Shown here in pieces: positions 22,973-34,799 of a stretch of DNA of 64,000 nt. The translations under genes and the position numbers were made by a program. Position 1 is the stretch's first letter, and each line of letters starts with the position of its first letter. This stretch comes from Vitis vinifera (taxonomy: Eukaryota; Streptophyta; Magnoliopsida; Vitales; Vitaceae): assembly GCF_030704535.1 (NCBI RefSeq), contig NC_081810.1:6334501-6398500 (forward strand), read 5' to 3'. The notes beneath the pieces are model-generated. The model was given only the letters and a program-made list of their open reading frames with translations. It searched no databases and had not been told where the DNA came from.

Positions 22973-25621
22973 TTAGTTTGACCTTGGCGTGGCCCATTCA
23001 ACTCGTAGGATGAGATTGTCATAACCATATCCATTGAGTTTGTTGATAGCTCTCTCAGCATCTTCCTTGTTCACAAAGTTAACAAATCCAAAACCTCTGC
23101 TCATGCCAGTCTTCTGATCAACAGCAACATACACACGACTTACAGGGCCAAATGTCCTGAAGAGCTCATGCAAGTCAGGCTCCCGGGTGTCCTCTGATAG
23201 GTTGGTGACCCGAACAGAGTTCTCTTCATTCCTGCGTCTCATTTCAGTTCCAGTTCTCTCTGCACCTGCTCTCATGCCTGGGGGAACATATGTCCCCTTG
23301 CTAGGACCAGAAGCAGTGGCTGTGCCTTCTGATGCAGCAGGCTTATCAATGAATCCTTCAGAAGGTGGGGCAAGATCCTTGTATGGGCACCTTGAAGTCC
23401 AATGGTCACCCTTCTTACCACAGGTCCTGCACACCATGAGAACAGCACCTCCTTTCCCAAGTTGAGCCAAGGAGTCTCCTGCAACCTTTGATTCTTCCGC
23501 TTTGCTACCTGGTAGAAGTTCCATAGACAAAAATTTTAAGCACACTGAATCTATACTGCAACATGTGAAAGAAGAGCAAAGAACATCTACAAACCAACAA
23601 GAAAGTGAGAGATGAAGACTGACAATTTTGTCAGTGACACCAAAGAGACTCAAATTTAAAGCAAATTACAAGTTCTGCATGAGCATTGGAGGAGTGCCTA
23701 CTTTAACACTACAAACAATTTACACAGAAGTATACTCCATGTGCTTGATCACCTTGGGAGGCATCAGCTTTTGAGCCCAAGAAAACAATTAACAAATAAA
23801 TGAACCATAGGGAACACAGAAAACCCTTCAAAGTACCTCATTCAACCAAACTTTTTTGCCTAGATTCATTTTTCTTGTGTTTCTATGGAATAGCATGTTA
23901 GACTATTAGCTTTCTTTGTTAGTTGAACATGACATACATAATTACATACATGGAAGTACACTGTCACATATATTAATATATAGTTCTCGCATATCAAGGG
24001 AACAGAAAATGATAAGCACATGCAGAGAAGGTATAGTGAGTAGACAAAAATGCATCGCACAACCTCAATGCCTACCATCAAAGCTGAGAAAGAGATGAAG
24101 AGAAGCTACACACGCCCATACTAAAATCCTGCAAAGTGAGCACAATTAAAGACAAGCATGTGTCGTGCTCCCTCCCTCTTTGAGGAAGGCTAGTCATTAT
24201 CAGTAGAAGTTAATCACTGATCCACAAGTTTGGCATTGAACACCATATTATAAACATGAGAATACACAAACTACCAATGTCAGCTCCAACCATCAGCGAG
24301 AGCTCATATTGATCACGAGTTGAGATAAGAATTAAAAATGCACAAAAATGCAGCAATGACACTGGAAACTACTTGATAGAAAATCTGCAGATGCACATGC
24401 ATGAACCTGTGTGTATATAGAGATGCACACAGCCCATAAACACATAAAGATATAAAGACGTGATAATGATTTTCAGATATATGCTAGATGAGAATAGCAT
24501 GAAGTCAATTTGGATGGATTAGATAATTTTGGCCCTAGCATAGTGAGCAAAAAGGCCCTCAAGCCTGGAATAAACAGAACAAGTTATCCAAATGACACAA
24601 TTATTGACATGGTTGGATTGCACTAACTTGTTGAGCAAGTCCTTCATCCAAACAAAGACATCAATCGTCATCTTTAAATAAGTTCACTGTCACCTCAAAA
24701 CTCAGTAGCAATTTCAATGAACACCATGTAATGGGACACAAACAAAACTTCGAAAGAAACCCAGCATATAGTCCTTGACAACCAACACTGCAGGCCATGT
24801 TTATGTATAATATATTACAATTCCTAAAAATAAAGTCAGGTATTCTCATAACAAATATTCCAAACAAATGGCATTGGAGAAGCTACAATCTAAATTTTTT
24901 AACAAAGTATACCTTAACTCCTACAATCAATGATTAAGAAGCAAATAATCAAGCACCCAACAATCTAACAACAGAAATCAGTGCGTTCCATTAACTTAAG
25001 AACAGAAGCCACCACCAATTCCCAAATAAAATACAGAGGCCGCACTTGTTCTAATCGAAACAAAATAAGAACTTTTGACCTGCAATTCATATCAAGTCGC
25101 TGTGATGCAAGGTCTCTCGGAGAAACAAATTGTTATAAATCACATATAAACAACCAGGGATCTCAAAGCCGCAATCTTTCCCACAAAATCCACGGAACTA
25201 ATTTCCCAGAAACAAACAGAATTCAAAATCGCACAATGGAGGAAAAAGAAAGGGGAAGAAACGAACCCGGAGCCCTAGGACGTTCGAGAAGGATTTCTTC
25301 GGTGGAGACCATGGTGAGACGACTGCCAACATCCTCGTGCACGGCATCGCCAAACTTGGCCCAGGATCGGCGCTCGATGGCTCGCTTACTGAGCCTGGCC
25401 TTGGCGAGTTTGCGAATGCGAGTGGTGGTGGTGATCTTGACCTTGTTGCCATCGTCGTTGAACTTGTACTCGATCACCTTCTTGATGCCGTTGTCGTCGG
25501 GTCCGATTACCTGACGAGGAGGCAGGAGGAAATCGAGATCCTCCCCATCGTCTTCTTCGAGCTCGCCCCACCGGAGTTTGGATTGGGTGGAACCCCAACC
25601 TGGTTTGTTGTCTATTGCCAT
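22973..25621 (-). CDS. TIF3G1: Translation initiation factor eIF3 subunit g
   Basis: Subunit g of the cytosolic eIF3 complex, which helps recruit mRNA to the 43S ribosomal complex and supports scanning. Two exons on the minus strand, 25621-25267 and 23508-22973, join in phase to 296 residues, the family's usual size. The N-terminal eIF3g domain begins 'MAIDNKPGWG' and continues 'KLRWGELEEDD'. A zinc-knuckle-like motif 'CRTCGKKGDHWTSRCPY' sits in the middle. A C-terminal RRM has RNP2 'VRVTNLSED' and RNP1 'RGFGFVNF'. The protein ends 'LRVEWATPRSN'. The 1.76-kb intron falls after 'PRAPG', as expected for this gene. A 177-aa frame on the other strand across exon 1 is a shadow of this gene. Confidence 0.96.
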
Positions 25622-27007
25622 GGCTGCTTGGGAGAGAAAGTGAAAAACAGAAACAGAGAGCGATTGTCTAGGGCTTCCGACTTTCCGAATTTACCCGATA
25701 TCTGAATTCAGACTGCTATTTCGGGTTCATGCGGATTGCTCCCGACCCGAACTTATTGGCATGGGACTCATCTTGCGTTACTAAAGGATTATTTGATAAC
25801 GGTAGGTAAACTGGTCATCAAAAACTACTTTTACCATAGGATATAATTCTGTTTAAGAATGTAAAATATTTTTAATTTATTTATTTTTTTAAATAATATT
25901 TTTATTGTTAATTATTTTTTTATAGTTGTATAATTATCTTTTAAAATAATCCTTAAAAATACAAGTAAAAACAATGAAAAATAAATTACCTAAAAATAAT
26001 GTATTTTATGTTTTTAAAAACAAAAAATTGTTTATGTTTTTCAATTGTCAAACATATTTTCTTATTTTTTTATTAAAATTATTTTCTTAGACCGACACTA
26101 AATAGACAATATCTTTCTTTTTTCTTTTTTTTATTAATAGCCCCATAAAATTTCTATATAACAAGGTTGTCATTTAGGATGGTAGTCAAAAGAGTAGTCT
26201 AAGATTATCTCTCTAATATATTAAATATTTAATAAGTTAGTTTAAAATTTTAAAATTTATGAAAAAATCTTTATGACAAATTTCTAGGTTCTTATATTTT
26301 TTAAAACATATTTTTTATTTAAAATACTAAAAACACTTCAAATAATTACCATCAAACACACTTTAAGAATATTTCAATTAAATTGATTTATTTTAAGATT
26401 GTTAATTCTAAGAGCCTAAAAATATATATAACTTGACTTAGCCCTCAACATATAAAATATGTAACTTGGTTTAGCCCTCAACATATAAAAAACAAAACAA
26501 TAAGGATATGATAGTATACGTTTAACAATGATTCTAATAAGTGTTTTTATCTTTTTAACACTTGAAATTTTTTATTTTTCAAGTATTAAAAATATTAAAA
26601 ATATTTTTTAAAATTTTCAAACGTACTTTTATTTGTTTAAGATGTCTAATTTCTATTTTCTAATTCTTTCCCTCTCAATTTCCTCCCAACCAAACACTAA
26701 CTTCTTACCTAGGTAACAGGCTATTTCTAAATTTTCAAATTTCTGCAAAGGAATAACCAAAAATCGCGGATTCTAAGAAACGTCGTCGTTTCGACTCCTT
26801 AGCCAATGGTGAAGATTGGGCCTTTCTTGGCTTTGGGCCTTGACTTCTACCTAATCCCAAAAGCCCAAACTCTCATATAGCCAACCGTCAGGACCATCGA
26901 CGGCGAGAAATTCAGGGGCCGATCTCTCTCTCTCTTCCTCGGAGAGCTTCGGATCGGCGATTTGCCCAGCGGGGAAACCATCCACTCCGTCGTGTCTTAT
27001 CCCTGCC
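25622..27007. other. Divergent intergenic region
   Basis: Lies between two genes transcribed away from each other, so it holds both promoters. Mostly AT-rich. A 32-bp direct repeat containing 'tagccctcaacatataaaa' occurs twice near 26431-26490. A CT-rich stretch 'gatctctctctctcttcctc' at about 26921 is probably in the leader of the gene to the right. Confidence 0.5.
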
Positions 27008-30000
27008 ATGGAATCTCATCACGCAACCCTAGGTCGACGGACCGTACGGATATCATCGTCTCTATGTTCATCTTCGCGTCACCTTTTGTATTTGCATCAT
27101 CTTTTCTTTTCAATACATTTTATTAAATTTTTTTTAATTCATTTCGTTGTAGTTGGAGGAAATTCGGCAAAAGAGAGCAGCAGAAAGATTAGTCAAAGCA
27201 GCCTCTGGCCCAGATCTAAGCCAAGTTTTAAACCCTAACGGTCTATCTCGTCGATAAATCTTTTATTTTCGTTGCATGTATGATTGAAATTGTTTGTTAT
27301 TTAATTAATTTATTCTTGGTTTCTCGTGCATATAGATAATATGGGGATTAAGCAATCAGACAGCAGCAATCGACTCTCCGAGGTAGAAATTTACACACAT
27401 ATATGTATATTATATAATATATTTATATTTTTGGGGGAATTATCAGATGAAGCCTAAAGGAAATTTTATTTGAATGTGAAGTTATGGATATATTTATTTA
27501 TTTTTTGAATTTCATTTCGGGTCTTGTGGGTTTTTTTTTTTTTCTAAATAAACAGAGGAAGCTTTAAGGGGAATTTTAATTTGAATGTGGAAGTCGTGTT
27601 CATGTTTCTCCTTTTCTTGTTTCATTTTGTGTCATTAATTTAAATTATTTCTTTTTTCTTGGACAATAATGCAGAATGATGTCAGTGATTTGGTATCACA
27701 GCTAAAAGGCCTGCACAAGAGGAATGCAGAATTGGAAGAGGACAATAAGAAATTAAATTCGAGGGTATTGTTGTCATAGTAATCCTTTGGGTGTTGAAAC
27801 TTTATGCTAAAGGCGGTATTATGTAATGATTGATTAGGCTGAAAATTTTGGTTTCCTCTGACTCAGCTTCAGGCAAAGGAGGTTGAGAACGATGTGCTTC
27901 AGAAGCGTCTGAATGATCTGGTGAGTGTTTGCTTTGACCTTAAGTTTATGCAACTTGTTTGGCAAAATAAATCCATGGAATTGGTTTTTGTGGATTAGAA
28001 GCTTGACTCAATATTGTGGGAAATTAAAATAATTGCCCAAGGTTTTGAATCCATCTCACTATTTAGATACTCTGGTTTTGTGTGCATAAAGTACTTGGAT
28101 GTATCCATGTGATGTGTGGGATGAAAAAAAAAATACAGGTAGATGGTTCTAGTGATCTAATAAGCTATCTTGTTCATTTGATTGGTTCAGCATAGAGAAG
28201 AGAGTGCTAGAATAATTTATTTATCATATATGGTTTTGATATTAATAGGCTAGTAGCTTAAACTTTAAGCATTTGCACGAACTCATATGATGGGCCAAGA
28301 GAAATTACAAATTTGGTTTGATTAAAAGGGAATGTTGTTTGAGAATAAAATCTAATCCAGAAGCTCCTCAGGGTGTAGCTTAGTAGTAGTACCTAGCAAT
28401 GAATTGGAGATCCCAAGGTCGAACCTTCTTGGTATTTAAGTGGTCTAAACTCTAGGGTAGAGGGGTAGGTCCATATCATCTAGGGTTTGCTTTGTCAATA
28501 GTTGGGGAAAATGTCAGCCTCTCAAGGCATATTCCCCATTATTGGAATAAAAAAAATTTAAAATACAAAATAAAAATCTAATCCAGACATTTGGAAATCT
28601 GTTTCTAATTTTCTTTTTCTGGGCCCTTGTTCCATTGCACGACTTAGATATGACATGCAATTTATGCGGTATTTGTAATCTCTCACATAATTCCTCTTTA
28701 TTATCAATTTGATTTTTCTTATTGTTAATTGCAGGAACAAAACAGTATACCATCTTTGAGAAAAGCTCTCAAGGATGTTGCCATAGAAAAAGATGCAGCA
28801 GTTGTTGCACGGGTATGCCCCATTTTGATTTTATTTTCTGTAGTTTTCTTTGATATATATATATATATATTTCACACCTATTTCTTTTTATTGTTTACCA
28901 ATGAATTCTGATATTTTAGTGTAGGAGGATCTGTCAGCCCAACTTCGCACAGTGAAGAGACGGTTAAAGGAAGCAGAAGAAGAGCAATATAGAGTATGCA
29001 AGTAGATCTTTGGCTTAATTTTTTGAAAGCAGGTAAATCTCTTCATTCTCATAAGTTTCTCTTGGAATAGGCCGAGGAAGATGCAGCAGCCTTAAGGGCA
29101 GAATTAAACTCAATTCAGCAACAAGCAATGATGGGCACACTAGGCAGCATTACCTCAATGGGAAATTCACCAGATCATATACAAGCTTTGGAAAGGGAGT
29201 TAGCTAGTTTAAAATCTCAGTTACAGGTTAGAACTTGATTATTAAATTTCTGAATTTTTTACCCTGGAATGTTCATCTATGTCTCATGGTTGGTTAAAAT
29301 TATAGCAAGAATCCCTATTGAGGCATCAGGAGCAACAACGATTGGCAGAGGAACAAGCTCAGAATTCTACGCTCATGTCTGAAAAGCAGGGTTTAGAAGA
29401 GAAAATTGCAGCTATAACGAAAAAGACTTCAGGTATCAACCATTTATTATCCCATATCAAATGTTGCATCTCAACAAAAGAAAAAAAAAATCCACAATGA
29501 CTCATAAGTCTTTCATGTATTATCTCCATTGCTATCATGTGATTTAACAAATTGGATTGCACTGGTTAATAAATCCTCCACCTGCTGCTCAGGCAACTAA
29601 CTGTATAACCAAAAAAAGAAATGCAAATTATGGGTTTACGAATGTCAAAGAGGAATGGCTGAAAGATCTAAAGTCATAAATATATGGATCAGGGTGGGAA
29701 GTTAAATTTATCTAGGATGGTGGATGAGCTACACATGTATTAATATTACTGCATCATATGAGTTGGTTGCTCTTTGGGCCTGTTGGGGGCATCTGTAGCT
29801 TCTAGTGAAGCGCATTTTGAGAAGATGACGCTTGACGTATACTTGGAACTCACTATGTTGTTATCATTATTTTCCAACACAATATCCTTGTGTATTGATG
29901 ATAAGATCTCTCTAAATTGCATTTTGTAAACTGTTTTACATTTAGTTGTTGTCTGACATGACTTATGACCCCATATTGTGCAATCCAGATGCAGCATCTG

Positions 30001-31883
30001 AAAAAGCAGCTTGGGAGACATTTTCATTGGTAAGAAATTTTTTTTTTGTGGTAAACTTCTGGAGTTTCCGTGTTTGTTACAATAATTGAGTTAACGATAT
30101 GCAAGTCACAATTGTGGTGCAAACTTTGATTGGTTTTCATTCAGAAAAATGGGACTTGGTTATTTTTAATAACCTGTGCCAGTTTTTTTACTTTTGATCG
30201 TTCAGCAAATTTTTTATTTTTCTTTCATTGTTTTCCTATGCCTATTTAATATCTCTGTGATACTTAATCACTAATTAATACACTGGAAAAAGTTATTGAA
30301 GTGCTTCTATGGTTTGTGCTTTTTCATTCTGATTGTTTATTTTTTTTATTTTCATTTTGCAAAAAAAAAAAAAAAAAAAAACTGCAGGAAGATAAGGAGA
30401 AATTGGAGAAGCAGTTGCATGATATGGCTGTAGCGGTTGAGAGATTGGAAAGTAGTAGACAAAAACTCCTTATGGAGGTATTGTGTTTTCTTTGCTGTCC
30501 TTTAATTACCTGGATAAGAAATTCTCAGCACATTTTTAAGACAAGGTTGCTTCTTAATCTTGTTTGCAGATTGATTCTCAGTCTTCAGTGATAGAGAGTC
30601 TTTTTGAGGAAAATTCCAATCTTTCATCTTCTTATCAAGATGCAATGGGTGTAGTCGTGCACTGGGAGAATCAGGTAGCTTTTTATGCTTGAGACTTTTC
30701 AGACTGGCTTGCAGATTTGAGGACTTTGATGCATTTGTGCATGTTTTATTTGGAGCAAGTTCATTCAATATTTATCTTTGTTGGTTCAAATGGTCATCAT
30801 TGAGAAGACTTACTGTATTCAATGGAACATGTACAAAGATTCTAAAAGAGAAATTTGGAAGTCCCTTAAAAAGTATCTCTTAGCATAAAACTAAAAATAG
30901 ATGATAATTTAGGTCCCCCAGTCTTCAGGTGATTGGCCTAAGCCTGAAACTGTTAAATCTAACTTGATTGCTTTTACTTTGTCCTGGATGATTGATGCTT
31001 CTTGTATTTCTAATTAGTGTGTCTGGAAGTTTTGGAATTTGGAATCTCGTTATGTCTGTTGTGTCTTAATCAACTTAAGTAATCTGCCTAACATGTGATT
31101 CTTGTAGGTGAAAGACTGTCTAAAGCAAAATGAAGAGCTCCGAGGGATGTTAAATAAGTTGAGAGCTGAACAGACTAGTTTATTGCCTAATAATGAGATT
31201 CCATTCAGCTTATCAGAAGGCAATAAAGATGGGGGAAACAACACTGGTCCCCAGGCATATACAACTGAAATTCTCTTCCTCAAGGTTAGCATTAAGTTTG
31301 AAGATGATTTTGTTTCTCAGTATTTTTATTTGCACATGGGTTTCTGCAGAGGAGGAATTCCAAATTGAAAATGCACAATGAACTATTAGAGCCTTATTAA
31401 GTGGGATGGTTAGGATGTTATTGTGTAGTTTATTCTTTTTGGGAGTTCTTTCTATGGTCTCTGGTTTTATATCCTGGGCTCTCTAGAACTTCCATTGGGA
31501 AAAATTAATATTGAGACGTGGTGTTATCCAATCTAAATATATTTTATATTTATGTTGCTTATTCTTTGGGTTATGTTCTTGATATAGGGTCAACTTGCAA
31601 AAGAACAGAGCAGAGTAGAGGCACTATCAGCAGAGGTGATGCAGCTTGGTGCACAGCTTCAACAAGCTACACACGCATACAATGGTCTAGCACGCCTGTA
31701 AGATTTGCTTCTTTCCATTCTTTTCCACTTATGGTTTGTGGATTTGTCCTTGTTCAGAAGATTTTGTGTTAGACGTCCTGATTAAGAATTTAATTAAAAT
31801 ATTGCAGCTATAAACCAGTGCTCCAGAACATCGAGAGGAGTCTCATCAAGATGAAGCAAGATGGCCCAGTTACCGTGCAGTGA
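27008..31883 (+). CDS. Plant-specific coiled-coil protein, 447 aa
   Basis: Fifteen exons: 27008-27043, 27153-27240, 27336-27382, 27675-27764, 27867-27920, 28735-28812, 28925-28993, 29071-29226, 29306-29432, 29989-30029, 30388-30477, 30570-30674, 31108-31284, 31588-31697 and 31808-31883. All have GT-AG sites and consistent phase, and give 447 residues. The protein begins '[20 protein letters not shown]'. From about residue 60 it is almost entirely heptad-rich coiled coil ('[17 protein letters not shown]', '[18 protein letters not shown]', '[18 protein letters not shown]'), and it ends '[14 protein letters not shown]'. I recognise it as a conserved single-copy plant family of the Arabidopsis At1g24560 type. 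A tethering or scaffold role is likely but not shown. No membrane segment or signal peptide is seen. Confidence 0.9.
28347..28587 (+). mobile_element. Complete-looking tRNA-derived SINE with 15-bp target duplication
   Basis: The direct repeat AAAATCTAATCCAGA occurs at 28347-28361 and, without mismatch, at 28573-28587. It flanks a body of 211 bp (28362-28572). The body has an A box that fits the Pol III consensus exactly (TAGCTTAGTAG, 28376-28386), a B box-like 'AGGTCGAACCT' (28416-28426) 30 bp further on, and an A-rich 3' end. This is the full set of SINE marks. It lies in sense in intron 5 of the coiled-coil gene. Confidence 0.9.
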
Positions 31884-32678
31884 ACATCAAAGAACTGTTC
31901 TTGGGGATCTTTCCTACAACATTTGTGATACTCTCATACAACATTTGTGACACCCTCATGCGTAAAGGGTCTTGGATATGGGCCAGGCATCAGCATAGGA
32001 AAACAATTGGTTAGCTTTTATAGTAGGTGGTATAAATCAGGGGTTGAATCCCTATACACCTTCATGCCATCATTTTTTCTCCTGATCTATGATTCATACC
32101 CCTCTGCACATTTTGTTAGTATATGTCTTTCCCATTTGTAAGTGGATGCTGCCGTCTTATCAACGGTATTGAAATCATTTGGATGAAATATCTGGATAAA
32201 TATTAATCTCTTAATTTTTGCTGTGAGACTGCTTTCTGAAATACTCACATCCTTCTCGCCCACAACGCCCTGGACCTCATCATCAGTAGAATGGTTTCAT
32301 TAGCATGCTTATGTTACAAGTAGAATGTGTGCATATAAACAGTACCCTACGGTGCTCATAGACCCATGGTTTATACAAATGGTATCAGCTATACTGATCT
32401 GGTATGGTTGGAAACTTATTTTTATTATATTGGCGATCCCAAACATCAAAAAAGAGATGGATGGCATCTTTTAGTTAAAGAAAGGGGTGGCCGACCAGGC
32501 GTGGAGGCTCTCGCTCTGCAGCGTCATCTCATCTGTAAACAATAATGGTAGGGTAAAATTGTTTTCTGTAACTGAACTCAAGTGTTGGAAGCTGTACATC
32601 TCCAAAATCGCTCGAAGCTTCCTAAGAGAGGCCATTATTATGAGCTAAAAGAATCAGGATCGGATGTTGCATGCATGA
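31884..32678. other. Convergent 3' UTR region
   Basis: Holds the 3' ends of the coiled-coil gene (plus) and the PPR gene (minus). No other coding signal is seen. Confidence 0.6.
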
Positions 32679-34655
32679 CTACCAATAATCACCACATGAA
32701 CAGACCCCGTCTTGGAAAAGGTGGAAACGATTAACATCTCGAACTAGGATCTCTCTATTTGCAAACTTTGAAATGAACTTGGTGACAGAGTGGCAGTCTT
32801 CACACAGCCTCAAATTCTTGGTAATCCTAATGGTTTCACCTTTTTTGCTGTTGATGAGACCAAAGGCAAGTGCCAGTTTTTCACTATGGCCCAACACAAT
32901 TCGTTCCTTCTCCTCTGGATCGAGATCATAGAGCACGACTTTGGTATCCGGGACATAGCCCTTCTCCTTCATCTCCATTGAGAGCTTAAGCAACAAAGCA
33001 TGGAGTTGTTCGATCTGTGGGTTGAACTCATCCACTGACATGAATGAGTATATCTTCCTCCTAATTTCAATACAGCTGCGACCAGGGACCTTTTGTAGTC
33101 CTCTAGCTTCCAGAAGCATCTTCACCCTTTTCACCTCATTCCACATCTTAGCTTCCGCATAAATATCAGCCAGAAGCACGTAGTTCCCAGCATTTGTGGG
33201 CTCAAGCTCAAAAAGCCTTGAAGTTGCCCTCTCTGCAAGCTCAACATTACAATGAATTCTACATGACCCAAGTAGAGATCCCCAAACTTTAGGTCCTGGT
33301 TCAATCCGCATATCATCTATGATCTTGGCAGCTTCATCTAACCGATTGGCACGGCCAAGAAGATCCACCATACAGGCATAATGCTCCACACTGGGAAAAA
33401 TCTTATGTCCTCTAACCATAGATTCAAACAAGACTTTCCCTTCCTCCACAAGCCCTGCGTGACTGCAAGCTCCCAAAACACTAACAAATGAAATGGGGCT
33501 AGGTGAGAGTCCCTGGTCAATCATTTCTTTGAAAATTTGAATTGCTTTTCTTCCAAATCCATGAATCCCATAACTTGATATCAAAGAATTCCATGAAACA
33601 ACATCCCTCTTCTCCATCCTCTCAAAAACTCGGTGCCCCAATTCAAGATTACCACATCTTGCATACACTGTCACAAGAGCACTAACAACTGGTAATATCG
33701 AATCAAGACCCCTTCTAAGGATATACCCGTGCATCAACTTACCCTGCTCTAAAGCAGCAAGAGCGGCACAAGCTTGAAGCACACTGACCATAGTCACAGA
33801 ATTAGGCAACAAATCCTGGTTCTCAAGCATCATTTTGCGAAAGAGCTCTAATGCTTCCAAGGGCTTCCCATTCTTCGAATAGCATGCAATCATGGCACTC
33901 CATGAAACCACATTTTTCACCGGCATCTGGTCAAACACCCGACTGGCATTCAAAACACACCCAAACCTCGCATACATATCCAACAAAGTAGTCATAATAT
34001 GAACATGCCCCTCGAACCCATGTCGCAAGATATGCCCATGAATTTCCCTTCCATTCAGCAAAAGTGAAACAAATGCCTCAGAAGCAACACAGGCCTTAAG
34101 CACATATGTATAAGTGAACCTATCCGATGGAACCCCAATCCGATTCATCCGCCTATACAAGTCTAACACCTCTCTACCATAACCCGCCAATGTAAGCGCT
34201 CTAAAGAGCGCATTCCAAACATATATAGTTCTTTTACGAGTTTTATCAAACACCTTCCGTGCATTGTCGATGGAGTCCAATTCAGAGTACATGTTGATGA
34301 GTTTTGTGGCCAAAAAGGGGTCCTGATCAGACCCATCATGGATTAGGTGGCGGTGAAGGTCTATTCCCTGGGGGAGAGAGTTCTGGCGGGTACAAGAGAG
34401 GATTAAGAGCTCGTAGGTGTGTTGGGTGGGGTTGGGCTCTTGAGAGAGGACTTGAAGAGCTTGATTCAAATTCCCTTGCTTACACAGAGATTGAATCAAT
34501 GGGTTGTTGTTATTGCTGTCGCCGTTGCTTCGGGTGGTGGTGGAAGGACGTAATGCGAGGCAGCATTGAGGTTTTGGAGAGATGGCAGTAGGTTTGTGGA
34601 AGGGTTTTGGAAGGTGAGGTTGTTGGATGGTTTGGGGAGTCTGAAAAGCCCACAT
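32679..34655 (-). CDS. CRR2: PPR-DYW protein, CRR2 type (plastid RNA processing)
   Basis: Intronless gene of the PLS-DYW pentatricopeptide class. Arabidopsis CRR2 is needed in the chloroplast for cleavage between rps7 and ndhB transcripts, and so for the NDH complex. From the start chosen here (MWAFQ, 34655) it has 658 residues, almost the same as CRR2. An in-frame ATG 30 bases upstream (34685) would add 10 residues less like a transit peptide. The first 60 residues are rich in S, T, P and Q with few acids, as in plastid targeting. PPR repeats follow ('YVWNALFRALTLAG', 'VVSWSAMIACYSKNGKP', 'VVSWNSLISSYGIHG'). Next come the E/E+ region and a DYW domain with the zinc motif HSEK(L) and CEDCH, ending CSCGDYW. 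The hAT element begins only 145 bp upstream. Close similarity in the 'RKVFDKTRKRTIYVWNALFR' part supports CRR2 over other DYW proteins. Confidence 0.92.
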   Translation of the reverse strand: MWAFQTPQTIQQPHLPKPFHKPTAISPKPQCCLALRPSTTTRSNGDSNNNNPLIQSLCKQGNLNQALQVLSQEPNPTQHTYELLILSCTRQNSLPQGIDLHRHLIHDGSDQDPFLATKLINMYSELDSIDNARKVFDKTRKRTIYVWNALFRALTLAGYGREVLDLYRRMNRIGVPSDRFTYTYVLKACVASEAFVSLLLNGREIHGHILRHGFEGHVHIMTTLLDMYARFGCVLNASRVFDQMPVKNVVSWSAMIACYSKNGKPLEALELFRKMMLENQDLLPNSVTMVSVLQACAALAALEQGKLMHGYILRRGLDSILPVVSALVTVYARCGNLELGHRVFERMEKRDVVSWNSLISSYGIHGFGRKAIQIFKEMIDQGLSPSPISFVSVLGACSHAGLVEEGKVLFESMVRGHKIFPSVEHYACMVDLLGRANRLDEAAKIIDDMRIEPGPKVWGSLLGSCRIHCNVELAERATSRLFELEPTNAGNYVLLADIYAEAKMWNEVKRVKMLLEARGLQKVPGRSCIEIRRKIYSFMSVDEFNPQIEQLHALLLKLSMEMKEKGYVPDTKVVLYDLDPEEKERIVLGHSEKLALAFGLINSKKGETIRITKNLRLCEDCHSVTKFISKFANREILVRDVNRFHLFQDGVCSCGDYW

Positions 34656-34791
34656 CACAAAACCAATCTCGATTTTCCTCTGCAATTGATTTGGAAATTA
34701 TACTTGGTTTGATCTCTTGATCTCCAAAAACTGTCTGCCTCTCAGAGTCTCAGACTCTTGCGTCAGCTCAAAATTGGATTACCAGAATGTG

Positions 34792-34799
34792 TTTCTACC
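34792..34799. repeat. Left target duplication of hAT element
   Basis: TTTCTACC, paired with TTTCTACG at 38693-38700 (7 of 8 match). An exact 8-mer, GTTTCTAC, is shared if the window is shifted by one base (34791-34798 and 38692-38699). Eight-base duplications are the hAT signature. Confidence 0.85.

Noticed and set aside
24981-25514. 177-codon plus-strand frame
   Set aside because: Its second half is antisense to eIF3g exon 1 and its first half to the intron; no recognisable domain.
28376-28426. Pol III A and B boxes suggesting a tRNA gene
   Set aside because: No cloverleaf; target duplications and an A-rich end show a SINE instead.
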